From: WRDF01 sp031552235
Lineage (GTDB): Bacteria; Bacteroidota; Bacteroidia; Bacteroidales; Rikenellaceae
Assembly (NCBI GenBank): GCA_031552235.1
Contig: JAVBMR010000002.1
Span: 1-64,000, forward strand
DNA: 64,000 nt
Reading direction: 5' to 3'
The notes under the pieces were generated by a model. That model did not search any database. It had not been told where the DNA came from and saw only the letters and a list, made by a program, of their open reading frames with translations. Positions 17,365-25,279 of the stretch are shown here, piece by piece; the first letter of the stretch is position 1; every line of letters starts with the position of its first letter. A program made the translations under genes and the position numbers.

Positions 17365-18333
17365 TTACGAACGATTCTCCAAATCTGTATACCAATAAAT
17401 ACGATAAGGCGATTTAGGCTGTTTTTTTAACCACTCATATATTTTTATTCGCAGATAAGCCTCACTTTCCTCATCTTTGGGATCTTCACCTGACCAGTAG
17501 ATATAACCTTGCATGTAATTGAAGAACATATCGTCCCAACTGTGGAATAACCCTTGTAGTTTCTTGCCTGCTACAATGCAATAGCTAATCGCTTCGTCAT
17601 AAGATACATAATCGGCAAGGTAGCCAAGTGAGGCAATCCGAATCATACGTGCCATATCCCATGCTATGGCATTTTTGCTTTGCCTCCATTCGAGTTCATA
17701 ACGGTTGCCCTCGCTTAGCTTGTTTGGGTCGCCGCCGGATTTCACGATTTCTTCAATTATTTCCTTGGCTTGTTCCGCCGAACGTCCTGCATACAGCTTT
17801 TCGAAGCAGTCAAGCAAATCCTGTCTTACGTTTACGCTCCAGAATTCAAATAAATCCTCGCGGCAGTTACTTGCAATTTCAGGAGACTTTATATCGCCGC
17901 CAAAAAGTTCGGAATCGCCCTCGCATGATAGAGTAATAACGGCGTTCACCGCATTAAACCATTTGACATTATCGGGCGCTTCTGTTTTTGGCTTACGGAA
18001 ATCATTCCATTCGTTATCCAGCAATTTATCTACACGGGCAGAAATACCATTCCAAGTAGTTTCGTCAAATGGATAAGTATTATGTTCGCCTTCGTCAAAG
18101 TGGTCGATTTCTACCGTAACACAGTCGTAATCGCCAACCATTGGCGCAGAGTAGTATATATTGGCAATATTTTTTTTCAAAATCTCAATATAATCGCCAA
18201 GCTCCTCTATAACAATGCCTTTTTCATAAAATGCAAGATGGCTTTTTGTTTTCTTAAGCCACCCTTTCTTTTGGGGTTTTCCCTCAATTTCAAAAATAAA
18301 TTTCCCAAGATGTTTTTGTTCGTTGTTATTCAT
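17365..18333 (-). CDS. DUF1266-like protein (322 residues)
   Basis: The C-terminal two-thirds resembles DUF1266 (Pfam PF06889): NAIAWDMARMIRIASLGYLA (221-240), then ISYCIVAGKKLQGLFHSWDD and YMQGYIYWSGED. The N-terminal 100 residues form a separate domain of mixed strands (EGKPQKKGWLKKTKSHLAF). There is no signal peptide. DUF1266 has no established activity; members often occur singly in variable regions. The gene is A+T-rich and is the first of the insert between glsA and glsB; the 142-residue membrane protein follows 7 bases later, so they may act together. Confidence 0.7.
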   Translation of the reverse strand: MNNNEQKHLGKFIFEIEGKPQKKGWLKKTKSHLAFYEKGIVIEELGDYIEILKKNIANIYYSAPMVGDYDCVTVEIDHFDEGEHNTYPFDETTWNGISARVDKLLDNEWNDFRKPKTEAPDNVKWFNAVNAVITLSCEGDSELFGGDIKSPEIASNCREDLFEFWSVNVRQDLLDCFEKLYAGRSAEQAKEIIEEIVKSGGDPNKLSEGNRYELEWRQSKNAIAWDMARMIRIASLGYLADYVSYDEAISYCIVAGKKLQGLFHSWDDMFFNYMQGYIYWSGEDPKDEESEAYLRIKIYEWLKKQPKSPYRIYWYTDLENRS

Positions 18334-18394
18334 GACTTCTTTTTATATCCTTTCGGACAGTTATTTACTCTGCTTAATTTTCAACGTAATTGTC

Positions 18395-18490
18395 CTCCAA
18401 GTTTGCGGGCTGACCGCCAACGTTCCGGAGGCTGCTTGCGAACGGGGTTGCGGGCGCACTTCACTGTCCGCCGAGACAAAAGATTGGGAC
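18395..18490. repeat. Cassette spacer element E3 (partial)
   Basis: On the minus strand: CTCGGCGGACAGTGAAGTGC, then CGTTCGCAAGCAGC and GGAACGTTGGCGGTCAGCCC, closely matching the second half of E2. It lies upstream of the first gene of the block, so the order is E3, two genes, E2, one gene, E1. Confidence 0.6.
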
Positions 18491-18496
18491 TTTGTC

Positions 18497-18506
18497 GCGG
18501 ATAAGC
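18497..18506. repeat. Right end of the TTATCCGC inverted-repeat family, at the other border of the block
   Basis: GCGGATAAGC, in inverted orientation to the end at 15804-15814. Together they bracket the cassette-like block; the same pair of ends bounds the non-coding elements at 871-1061 and 51053-51231. Confidence 0.55.
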
Positions 18507-18558
18507 GTTTTGTCAGGCGGGTTGCGCGAAATCAGCCATTTTATCCGCGCCGGGCGTT

Positions 18559-19380
18559 TTAGCGCGACATTCCGCCTTTCTTCAGGCCGTAGGCTTCCTC
18601 GCGTATCCTGAGTGCGGTTTTGCGGGCGTCGCTGCCGCCTCCGAGTTGCTGCCACGGAATGGGGTCGCCGATTATGATCTCGAAATGCTGCCCCTTTTGC
18701 TTGAACATTTCATCGGCGAGGTAGAGCATCTCGATGTTCGCCTTTATGCCCAGTTTGGTGCGCAGGTTCGAGAGGTTGTAGAAGAAATCGGAGAGGCTGC
18801 CGTCGAAGAAAACGGGGACGATATCGCGCCGGGTAGCCACCGCCTGTTTCACGAAATTGGGTTTCCATTCCGAGTCGCATACCACGCCTTTTTTCCGGCG
18901 CGAGCACAGTCCGGCCGGGAACGTAACTATCGGCATGTCAGACTCGAACGCCTCCTTGTAAAGGCGGGCGTACTCCGGGTTCTGGCGGCCGTGCTTGTTG
19001 ATGGGGACGAAGATGGGTTTCAGTGGTCCGAGGTTCATCAGGAGGTCGTTTACAACGACCCTCACGTCGCCGAAATAACCCGCTATCTCCACCGCCAGCA
19101 TCAGCCCGTCGATGCCTCCGAAAGGGTGGTTCGAGGCGAAGATGTAACGCCCTTTGGGGTCGAGTTTTTCAAGCCCGGCGGCGCTGTACGTGATGCCCAT
19201 GTGATTGAGCGATGCGCGGATAAATTCAATGGTGTCGAGGTGTGAGAAATTCTCAAGGTAATAGTTTAGTTCGTCCTCGTGTACGATGCGCCGCAGGTAG
19301 TTCTTCACGAACCCCGGGACCCACCTCGAAATCCCCGGCGCCTTACTGCGCAACACCTCTTTTATGCTGAGTTTGTCCAT
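18559..19380 (-). CDS. glsA: PlsC-type 1-acyl acyltransferase, GlsA-like (glycine lipid synthesis)
   Basis: A 273-residue acyltransferase with the catalytic HX4D-type motif in SNHPFGGIDG (His85, Asp91; the spacing is one residue longer than HX4D, as in the hemolysin-type subgroup) and the block VTFPAGLCSRR. In Bacteroides, GlsA adds the second acyl chain to N-acyl glycine to give diacylated glycine lipids. The partner glsB-like gene is downstream on the same strand but separated by three unrelated genes. A TATATTTG promoter box lies upstream of the ATG, divergent from the dcw promoter. Confidence 0.82.
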   Translation of the reverse strand: MDKLSIKEVLRSKAPGISRWVPGFVKNYLRRIVHEDELNYYLENFSHLDTIEFIRASLNHMGITYSAAGLEKLDPKGRYIFASNHPFGGIDGLMLAVEIAGYFGDVRVVVNDLLMNLGPLKPIFVPINKHGRQNPEYARLYKEAFESDMPIVTFPAGLCSRRKKGVVCDSEWKPNFVKQAVATRRDIVPVFFDGSLSDFFYNLSNLRTKLGIKANIEMLYLADEMFKQKGQHFEIIIGDPIPWQQLGGGSDARKTALRIREEAYGLKKGGMSR

Positions 19381-19418
19381 GGGGAAATAATTATGGATTT
19401 TGTGGATATTTAGTTAGG

Positions 19419-19426
19419 CAAATATA
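19419..19426 (-). promoter_or_regulatory. Promoter -7 box of glsA
   Basis: On the minus strand TATATTTG, a full match to TAnnTTTG, 39 bases upstream of the ATG at 19380. No clear -33 element. Confidence 0.5.
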
Positions 19427-19436
19427 CGAAAACGGT

Positions 19437-19467
19437 TTTGAAAAGGGGTATAATTGCCATATCTTTA
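19437..19467 (+). promoter_or_regulatory. Promoter of the dcw cluster
   Basis: TTTG (19437-19440), 19 bases, TATCTTTA (19460-19467). Spacing is canonical and there is one mismatch in the -7 box. The expected transcript start (about 19474) lies upstream of the ATG at 19495 and supports that start for rsmH. Confidence 0.65.
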
Positions 19468-19494
19468 CGCCTAAATTACCCGAGTCGTTTCCCG

Positions 19495-20397
19495 ATGGAA
19501 GATTATCACATACCCGTGCTGGCGGATGAGTCCGTCGAACTGCTTGATATCAAGCCCGATGGGGTGTATGTCGACCTCACTTTCGGGGGCGGCGGGCACA
19601 GCAGGCTGATACTCTCGAAACTTGGTAAAAAAGGACGGCTTTTCAGTTTCGACCAGGACGCCGACGCAAAGGAGAATATGCTCGGCGACAAACGTTTCAC
19701 GTTCGTGGAAAGCAATTTCCGCTTTATGCGCGGGCAGCTCAGGGCATTGGGGGTTACACAGGTCGACGGCGTACTGGCCGACCTCGGGGTTTCGTCGCAC
19801 CATTTCGACACGCGCGAGCGCGGTTTTTCGTTCCGTTTCGACGCGCCGCTCGACATGAGGATGAACCAGCGCGGCAAACTCACGGCCGCCTCGGTGCTGA
19901 ACAACTACACGGCGGAGAAGCTGACCGGGATTCTTGGCACTTACGGAGAGGTGGAAACGCCTTTCAAGGCGGCGAACTGCATAGTCCGCGCACGCGGTGC
20001 AAAGCCGTTGGAAACCATAGGCGAGTTGATCGACGCGGTCGCGCCATGCACCCCGAAGAAAGACCCTAACAAGTTCCTGTCGAAACTGTTCCAGGGGTTG
20101 AGGATCGAGGTGAACCGCGAGATGGAGGCGCTGAAGATGGCGCTGGAGCAGAGCCTGAAGGTGCTGAAGCCCGAGGGGCGGCTGGTGGTCATATCGTACC
20201 ATTCGCTTGAGGACAGGCTCGTGAAGAATTTCTTCAGGAGCGGGAACTTCGACGGCACGGTTGAGAAGGATTTTTTCGGAAGGGCCCAGACGCCGTTCGA
20301 TATAGTTACACGTAAGGCAGTTGTGCCGTCCGATGCGGAGCTTGCACGCAACCCCCGTTCGCGAAGCGCCAAGCTCAGGGCGGGGGCGAAGATTTGA
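19495..20397 (+). CDS. rsmH: 16S rRNA (cytosine(1402)-N(4))-methyltransferase RsmH (MraW)
   Basis: Methylates N4 of C1402 in the 16S rRNA decoding site with SAM. The form from the ATG at 19495 has 300 residues and begins MEDYHIPVLADESVELL, the normal family start; a frame open from 19438 lies within the promoter and is rejected. The SAM-binding motif DLTFGGGGHS, GVLADLGVSSHHFD, RGFSFRFDAPLDMRM and the C-terminal VISYHSLEDRLVK block are all present. It is the first gene of the dcw cluster. mraZ is not in front of it. Confidence 0.95.
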   Translation: MEDYHIPVLADESVELLDIKPDGVYVDLTFGGGGHSRLILSKLGKKGRLFSFDQDADAKENMLGDKRFTFVESNFRFMRGQLRALGVTQVDGVLADLGVSSHHFDTRERGFSFRFDAPLDMRMNQRGKLTAASVLNNYTAEKLTGILGTYGEVETPFKAANCIVRARGAKPLETIGELIDAVAPCTPKKDPNKFLSKLFQGLRIEVNREMEALKMALEQSLKVLKPEGRLVVISYHSLEDRLVKNFFRSGNFDGTVEKDFFGRAQTPFDIVTRKAVVPSDAELARNPRSRSAKLRAGAKI

Positions 20398-20454
20398 GGA
20401 AATCATTCCTCAGTTGTGCGGTCTGTCGCCGGCGGAGGGCGCGAATAAGCCGAA

Positions 20455-20520
20455 GGCGCAATGAGCAGCCCGCCGCGTGGGGCGGCGGCAGACTGCAGGT
20501 TCCGCAAAACGGAACCAATT
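20455..20520. repeat. G+C-rich hairpin repeat between rsmH and ftsL
   Basis: Contains CCCGCCGCGTGGGGCGGCGG, then CAGACTGCAGG and the hairpin GGTTCCGCAAAACGGAACC. The same order of blocks occurs near 31016 and, with GGTGTCG/CGACACC arms, near 28265 and 51125. Confidence 0.7.
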
Positions 20521-20542
20521 AATATGGAATTAAGTGATACCA

Positions 20543-20727
20543 ATGGAGCAAGAATTAATCTATATGCCACTTCTGAATGAAGGAACGGATGTTTTAAGAC
20601 AATAATGGCGCTTAAAGTTAGAAGTGGCGTGTATGAAGTGATGGGGACAGAAGAAGGATTAAAATCTGAAGACTTAGATGAGGATTGGTTATTTCCTAAT
20701 TGGAAGTCAGGTGGCTTGTGTAACTAA
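20543..20727 (+). pseudogene. Frameshifted remnant of a small accessory gene
   Basis: An open segment from ATG 20543 reads MEQELIYMPLLNEGTDVLRQ and stops at 20605. A second, overlapping frame from 20605 continues VRSGVYEVMGTEEGL...DWLFPNW and stops at 20727. Read together with one frame change they resemble a small soluble protein of the IYMPLLNEGTDVWRPV type common in variable regions of Bacteroidetes. The A+T-rich composition and its place inside the dcw cluster suggest a decayed insertion. The alternative is two spurious short frames. Confidence 0.45.
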
Positions 20728-20787
20728 GCAAGGTGCGGGGAACACGATATAGGTAGCATATAGAAATCTACAAAAATAAACAAAACA

Positions 20788-21381
20788 ATGCGTTACGACG
20801 ACGATATGGATGCTTTCGAATCCGACGGGTTCGGTGGGGAATCCGGCGAGGGCAGCGAAGCCGCTCCGTGGGAGGAGGCACCGCGCCGCCGCCTGAGCCG
20901 TCGTGAGATGCGCAAAAAACGCAAGTTGGAAGAAAAACTCCACCGCCTGGAAGCCAAAAACGCCGCACGCGGCGGCGCGGCAGGTTCCGGATACCGGAGC
21001 GCCGCAGACGATCAGACCGGCCCTGAACGCCAGGCCGCGGAAGAGGACGGACCACGCCGCAGGTCGAAACTGGGCGAGGCGCTCACGGCGCTGATGACGG
21101 GAAGCATACTTTCCAGCGAGGGGGTCACAAAGACGTACCCCTACCTTGTTTTCGTGGCGTTCCTCGCGTTCCTCTACATCGCGAACATCTTCTCGATGCA
21201 GCAGCTGCACCGTCAGCAGGCCACGCTCACGCGCGAAGTGAGGGAACTCAGGACAAAATCGATGACGATCGCCTCGGAGTGCATGCAGGCGACAAGGCAG
21301 AGTAACATAATCAGGGAAATCGAACGGCGGGGTATACCGCTTCGGGAATCCCTCGAACCGAACAGGGTAATACCGGAGTAG
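20788..21381 (+). CDS. FtsL-like cell division protein
   Basis: A 197-residue bitopic protein: an acidic then strongly basic cytoplasmic N-terminus of about 115 residues (RRRLSRREMRKKRKLEEKLH), one transmembrane helix (about 118-135, YPYLVFVAFLAFLYIANIF) and a short periplasmic coiled coil (MQQLHRQQATLTREVRELRT, about 137-157). This is the topology of FtsL, and the position directly before ftsI is that of ftsL in dcw clusters. Bacteroidetes FtsL-like proteins have long N-termini. It ends 5 bases before ftsI. Confidence 0.83.
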   Translation: MRYDDDMDAFESDGFGGESGEGSEAAPWEEAPRRRLSRREMRKKRKLEEKLHRLEAKNAARGGAAGSGYRSAADDQTGPERQAAEEDGPRRRSKLGEALTALMTGSILSSEGVTKTYPYLVFVAFLAFLYIANIFSMQQLHRQQATLTREVRELRTKSMTIASECMQATRQSNIIREIERRGIPLRESLEPNRVIPE

Positions 21382-21386
21382 CAGCG

Positions 21387-23564
21387 ATGGCCGAAAATTC
21401 ACAAATAAGCAGGGATATCCTGCGCCGCGTGCGCTGGCTCTACTTCTTTTTCCTGCTGGCGGCCGTGGCGATAGTAGTCAAGGTACTGTGGGTGCAATAT
21501 GGGCCGGAGGGCGGCGAACTGCGCGAGAAGGCGCGGGAGATAACCTACGCCTATGTCGCCATACAGGCCGACAGGGGCGATATCCTCTCTGGCGACGGAC
21601 GCCTGCTGGCATCGTCCATAACCGAGTATACGGTAAGGATGGACTTTGCGGCCGGAGGGCTTTCGGACGAGGTGTTCAGCGCCAACGTCGATTCGCTGGC
21701 GCACTACCTTTCGGCGTTCTTCAGGGATGCAAGCAAGGCGTCGTATAAGACGATGCTCGTGAACGCCCGGGCCAAAAAGAACAAGAACCGCTTCAAGCAG
21801 ATAGGGCCGCGCAGGGTGTCTTACCTCGAAGAGAAGCAGATAAGGAAATTCCCGATATTCCGGCTCGGGCAAAACAAGGGCGGATATATAGCCGAACCCG
21901 AAAGCCGGAGGATACGCCCCCACGGAGCGCTCGCAACCAGGACGATAGGGAGCGTGAACGAGGGAGGGACGAAGGTCGGCATAGAGGGCGCTTTCGACAG
22001 CCAACTTACGGGCAAGGACGGGCTTGAACTCAGGCAAAAGGTGTCGGGGTCGTTCCGCGTGCCGGTCCCCAGCGCGCTCAACGTAGAGCCTGTGAACGGG
22101 ATGGACGTGGTGACGACGCTCAACGTCGACATACAGGACGTGGCGGAAACCATGCTCAAGAGGCAGTTGGAAGCCGGCAACGCCGACTGGGGCACGGTGG
22201 TGCTGATGGAGGTGGCCACGGGCGAGATACACGCCATGGCCAATATCACGCGCAAGTCGCCCGGCGTGTATGCCGACGATTTCAACTATGCCATCGGTCG
22301 CCGGGCGGAACCCGGGTCGACGTTCAAGCTGGCGACCCTGATAACGCTTCTGGAAGACGGCGGCATGTCGCTCGACGACATGGTGGACTGCGAGAACGGC
22401 CGCGCACGGGTCGGTATAGTGAACGTGATCGACGACCACAAGGAATCTGTGATTCCGTTGCGGCGCGTGTTCGAAGTGTCGTCGAACATAGGCTTCGCCA
22501 AGTCGGTGTACGAGCGGTATCGGGACAAGCCGGAGAGGTTTGTGAACTTCGTGAACAAGATGGGCTTCGACAAGCCGCTGGGGATGCAGATATCGGGCGA
22601 ACAGGCGCCGATAGTGAAAGACCCGTCGATCAAAGACCCGAAGAACGTCAGGGCTTGGGACGGCATGACGCTCACGAAGATGTCATATGGCTACGCACTT
22701 GAGGTAACGCCGATGCAGACGCTTGCGCTGTATAACGCCGTTGCCAACGGGGGCAAGCTCATGCGCCCGCTGTTGGTGAAAGAGATACAAAGCTACGGGA
22801 AGACGGTGCATACCTATGAGCCGGAGGTCATAAACCAGGCGATATGCTCGCATAAAACCCTGGCGCTGGCCCGCGAATGCCTGGAGGGCGTGGCCGAGGA
22901 GGGTACTGCCGCGCACGCGTTGAAGAACCCGTATTACAAGGTGGCGGCAAAGACCGGTACGGCGCAGATGACGATGGCTTCCGGCGGTTATATGGACGCC
23001 AGAGGGGGGCGCGACTATCTTGCGACGCTCGTGGGGTACTTCCCCGCCGACAACCCGAAATACTCGTGCATCGTGGCCGTTAAGACATACTACGGCCCCG
23101 GACACAGCAGCAACACATATTACGGCGCCTCGCTCGCGGGGCCGGTATTCCGCGCCATTGCCGACAGGGTCTACGCCTCGCACCCCGATTGGCATACGCC
23201 GGTGGACAACAACGGTGATGGGGTGATGCCAGCTGCCGCGGACATAAAGGGCGGCCGCGAGAAGGACGTGGTGCGCACGGCCTCGAAACTGTCGGTCAAG
23301 GTCAAGGCCCCGAAGGAAGACAGCGAGTGGGTTAAGGTAAGCAGCGACGAAGAAGGTAAGCTCGTGGCGGTGCCTGTCCTGCCTGAAGACGAGGCGCTGA
23401 TGCCGTCGGTAATAGGTATGGGCCTGAGCGACGCCATATTCCTGCTTGAGGAGCGCGGGCTGAGGGTAATGTTCACAGGTAAGGGTAAAGTGAAAGCGCA
23501 ATCGACAGATGCCGGTACACGGATAACGAAAGGCGAAACGGTAATGCTAACATTGGGAGTATGA
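21387..23564 (+). CDS. ftsI: Penicillin-binding protein FtsI (PBP3, transpeptidase) with PASTA domain
   Basis: Septal peptidoglycan transpeptidase. The 725-residue protein has a single N-terminal membrane anchor (about 17-36), a dimerisation domain starting at IQADRGDILSGDGRLLASS, and the transpeptidase motifs: SxxK in AEPGSTFKLAT (Ser311, Lys314), SxN in EVSSNIGF (365-367) and KTG in AAKTGTAQM (522-524). A C-terminal PASTA domain (about 660-725, MPSVIGMGLSDAIFLLEERG) is present, as in SpoVD-type and Bacteroidetes enzymes. It overlaps murE by the ATGA at 23561. Confidence 0.96.
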   Translation: MAENSQISRDILRRVRWLYFFFLLAAVAIVVKVLWVQYGPEGGELREKAREITYAYVAIQADRGDILSGDGRLLASSITEYTVRMDFAAGGLSDEVFSANVDSLAHYLSAFFRDASKASYKTMLVNARAKKNKNRFKQIGPRRVSYLEEKQIRKFPIFRLGQNKGGYIAEPESRRIRPHGALATRTIGSVNEGGTKVGIEGAFDSQLTGKDGLELRQKVSGSFRVPVPSALNVEPVNGMDVVTTLNVDIQDVAETMLKRQLEAGNADWGTVVLMEVATGEIHAMANITRKSPGVYADDFNYAIGRRAEPGSTFKLATLITLLEDGGMSLDDMVDCENGRARVGIVNVIDDHKESVIPLRRVFEVSSNIGFAKSVYERYRDKPERFVNFVNKMGFDKPLGMQISGEQAPIVKDPSIKDPKNVRAWDGMTLTKMSYGYALEVTPMQTLALYNAVANGGKLMRPLLVKEIQSYGKTVHTYEPEVINQAICSHKTLALARECLEGVAEEGTAAHALKNPYYKVAAKTGTAQMTMASGGYMDARGGRDYLATLVGYFPADNPKYSCIVAVKTYYGPGHSSNTYYGASLAGPVFRAIADRVYASHPDWHTPVDNNGDGVMPAAADIKGGREKDVVRTASKLSVKVKAPKEDSEWVKVSSDEEGKLVAVPVLPEDEALMPSVIGMGLSDAIFLLEERGLRVMFTGKGKVKAQSTDAGTRITKGETVMLTLGV

Positions 23565-25012
23565 TGACGTTAAAGGAGATATTACAGGGCATGGAGGTCG
23601 CCTCGTGGAGCGGCCCCAAAGATGTGGAGATAAGTTCGCTCACGTTCGATTCGCGCACCGCCGGGGCGGGGAGCCTTTTCTTCGCGCTGCCCGGAACGAC
23701 TGTGGACGGGCATGAATACATAGCCGCCGCCGTGGAAAAGGGCGCTTCGGCGGTGGTTTGCGAGAGGTTGCCCGAATCGCCCGCCGAAGGTGTGGCATGG
23801 ATAGTCACGCAGGATGCCCACGCTTTGCTGGGGCGCGCCTCGTCGGCGTTTTACGGCAATCCCAGCTCGAAACTCAGGCTCGTGGGGATCACGGGGACGA
23901 ACGGCAAAACCACGACTGTAACTCTGCTTTTCGACATGTTCCGCGCGCTGGGCTACAAGTGCGGACTGATCTCGACCGTGGTCTACCGCATCGAGGACAA
24001 GAGCATGGAATCGACCCACACAACCCCCGACCCCATAAGGCTCAACGCCATGATGGCCGAGATGGTGGCCGCCGGGTGCGAATACTGTTTCATGGAGGTC
24101 AGTTCGCACAGCATCGTGCAGGAACGCATCGCCGGGCTCACGTTCGAGGGCGGGATATTCTCCAACATCACACACGACCACCTCGACTATCACGGCACGT
24201 TCGCCGAATACATCCGCGCCAAGAAGATGTTCTTCGACCGCCTGCCCAAAAAGGCATTCGCGCTCGTGAACACCGATGACCGCAACGGGTTCGTCATGGT
24301 GCAGAATACGAAGGCCGCAGTCAAGACATACGGCATGCAGGGCAGGCCAGATTTCAGCGTCCGCATCATGGAGACCCACTTCCATGGCATGCTGCTCAAC
24401 ATGGACGGCAGCGAGATTTGGGTCAAGTTCATCGGGAGGTTCAACGCCTACAACCTGCTCGCGGTATATGCCGCGGCGAGGCTGCTGGGCGCCGAAAAGG
24501 ACGAGGTGCTCAAGGTGCTCAGTTCGCTCGATCCGGTTGACGGGCGTTTCCAGACTGTCCGTTCCGAAGACGGCATAACGGCCATCGTAGACTACGCCCA
24601 CACACCCGATGCGCTCCAGAAAGCGATAGACACCATAAACGAAATACGCACGCCCGAACAGAAGCTGTATATAGTGGCAGGCTGCGGCGGCGACCGCGAC
24701 CGCACTAAACGTCCCGTGATGGGGCGCATCGCCGCCGCGGGGGGCAGCCTCGCCATACTGACCTCGGACAATCCCCGGAGCGAAGACCCGGCGGTGATAA
24801 TAGAGGAGATGAAAGCGGACATCGACCCGGGGGCGAAATACCTCTCGATAACAGACCGTCGTGAGGCGATAAAAACGACTGTGATGATGGCGGTGCCGGG
24901 AGATATAATCCTGGTGGCCGGCAAGGGTCACGAAACGTACCAGATAATAGCTGGCGTCAAACACCATTTTGACGACCGCGAGGAATTGGCGGCGGCTTTC
25001 GCCGCGAGATAG
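23561..25012 (+). CDS. murE: UDP-N-acetylmuramoyl-L-alanyl-D-glutamate--2,6-diaminopimelate ligase MurE
   Basis: Adds the third amino acid to the peptidoglycan stem peptide. The 483 residues show the Mur ligase P-loop GTNGKTT (112-118), EVSSHSIVQERIAG and DYAHTPDAL, and DNPR (403-406), the motif of enzymes that use meso-diaminopimelate rather than lysine. The start overlaps the ftsI stop (ATGATGA), so translation is probably coupled; ATG 23564 is equally possible. murF does not follow. Confidence 0.97.
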   Translation: MMTLKEILQGMEVASWSGPKDVEISSLTFDSRTAGAGSLFFALPGTTVDGHEYIAAAVEKGASAVVCERLPESPAEGVAWIVTQDAHALLGRASSAFYGNPSSKLRLVGITGTNGKTTTVTLLFDMFRALGYKCGLISTVVYRIEDKSMESTHTTPDPIRLNAMMAEMVAAGCEYCFMEVSSHSIVQERIAGLTFEGGIFSNITHDHLDYHGTFAEYIRAKKMFFDRLPKKAFALVNTDDRNGFVMVQNTKAAVKTYGMQGRPDFSVRIMETHFHGMLLNMDGSEIWVKFIGRFNAYNLLAVYAAARLLGAEKDEVLKVLSSLDPVDGRFQTVRSEDGITAIVDYAHTPDALQKAIDTINEIRTPEQKLYIVAGCGGDRDRTKRPVMGRIAAAGGSLAILTSDNPRSEDPAVIIEEMKADIDPGAKYLSITDRREAIKTTVMMAVPGDIILVAGKGHETYQIIAGVKHHFDDREELAAAFAAR

Positions 25013-25072
25013 AATAGAGGCGATTTCGGTGTTGCCGCGACCGGCAGGGACGAAAATAAGTCGAGACAGTGC

Positions 25073-25140
25073 CTTCCGGCACACGGAAAGAGCAGGGACG
25101 TTAGCTTGAACCGGAACGCTTGGAAGTGAGTAACCATAAC
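25073..25140. repeat. Post-gene repeat, copy after murE
   Basis: GTGCCTTCCGGCACACGGAA, then GCAGGGACGTTAGC, GAACCGGAACGCTTGGAAGTG. Copies with the same order of words start directly after the stops of mraY (26536) and murD (28170). Confidence 0.65.
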
Positions 25141-25149
25141 ACTCTTTTC

Positions 25150-25239
25150 GCGACAGCGGTAGCGATCGACTAAGAGGAGTTAGATGTGAGGCTTATTTTC
25201 TTGATTTTCGGGTTACTTTTTCATCAAGGAAAAAGTAAC
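25150..25239. repeat. Intergenic module ending in a strong hairpin (copy 2)
   Basis: GCGACAGCGGTAGCGATCGAC, AAGAGGAGTTAGATGTGAGG and CTTATTTT match the order of parts at 7530-7600. It ends in a hairpin GTTACTTTTTC (25212-25222) / GAAAAAGTAAC (25229-25239) with a 6-base loop. Confidence 0.6.
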
Positions 25240-25279
25240 AAGAGTAGATAATTTTAACGAAACCAGATACGATCAAACG

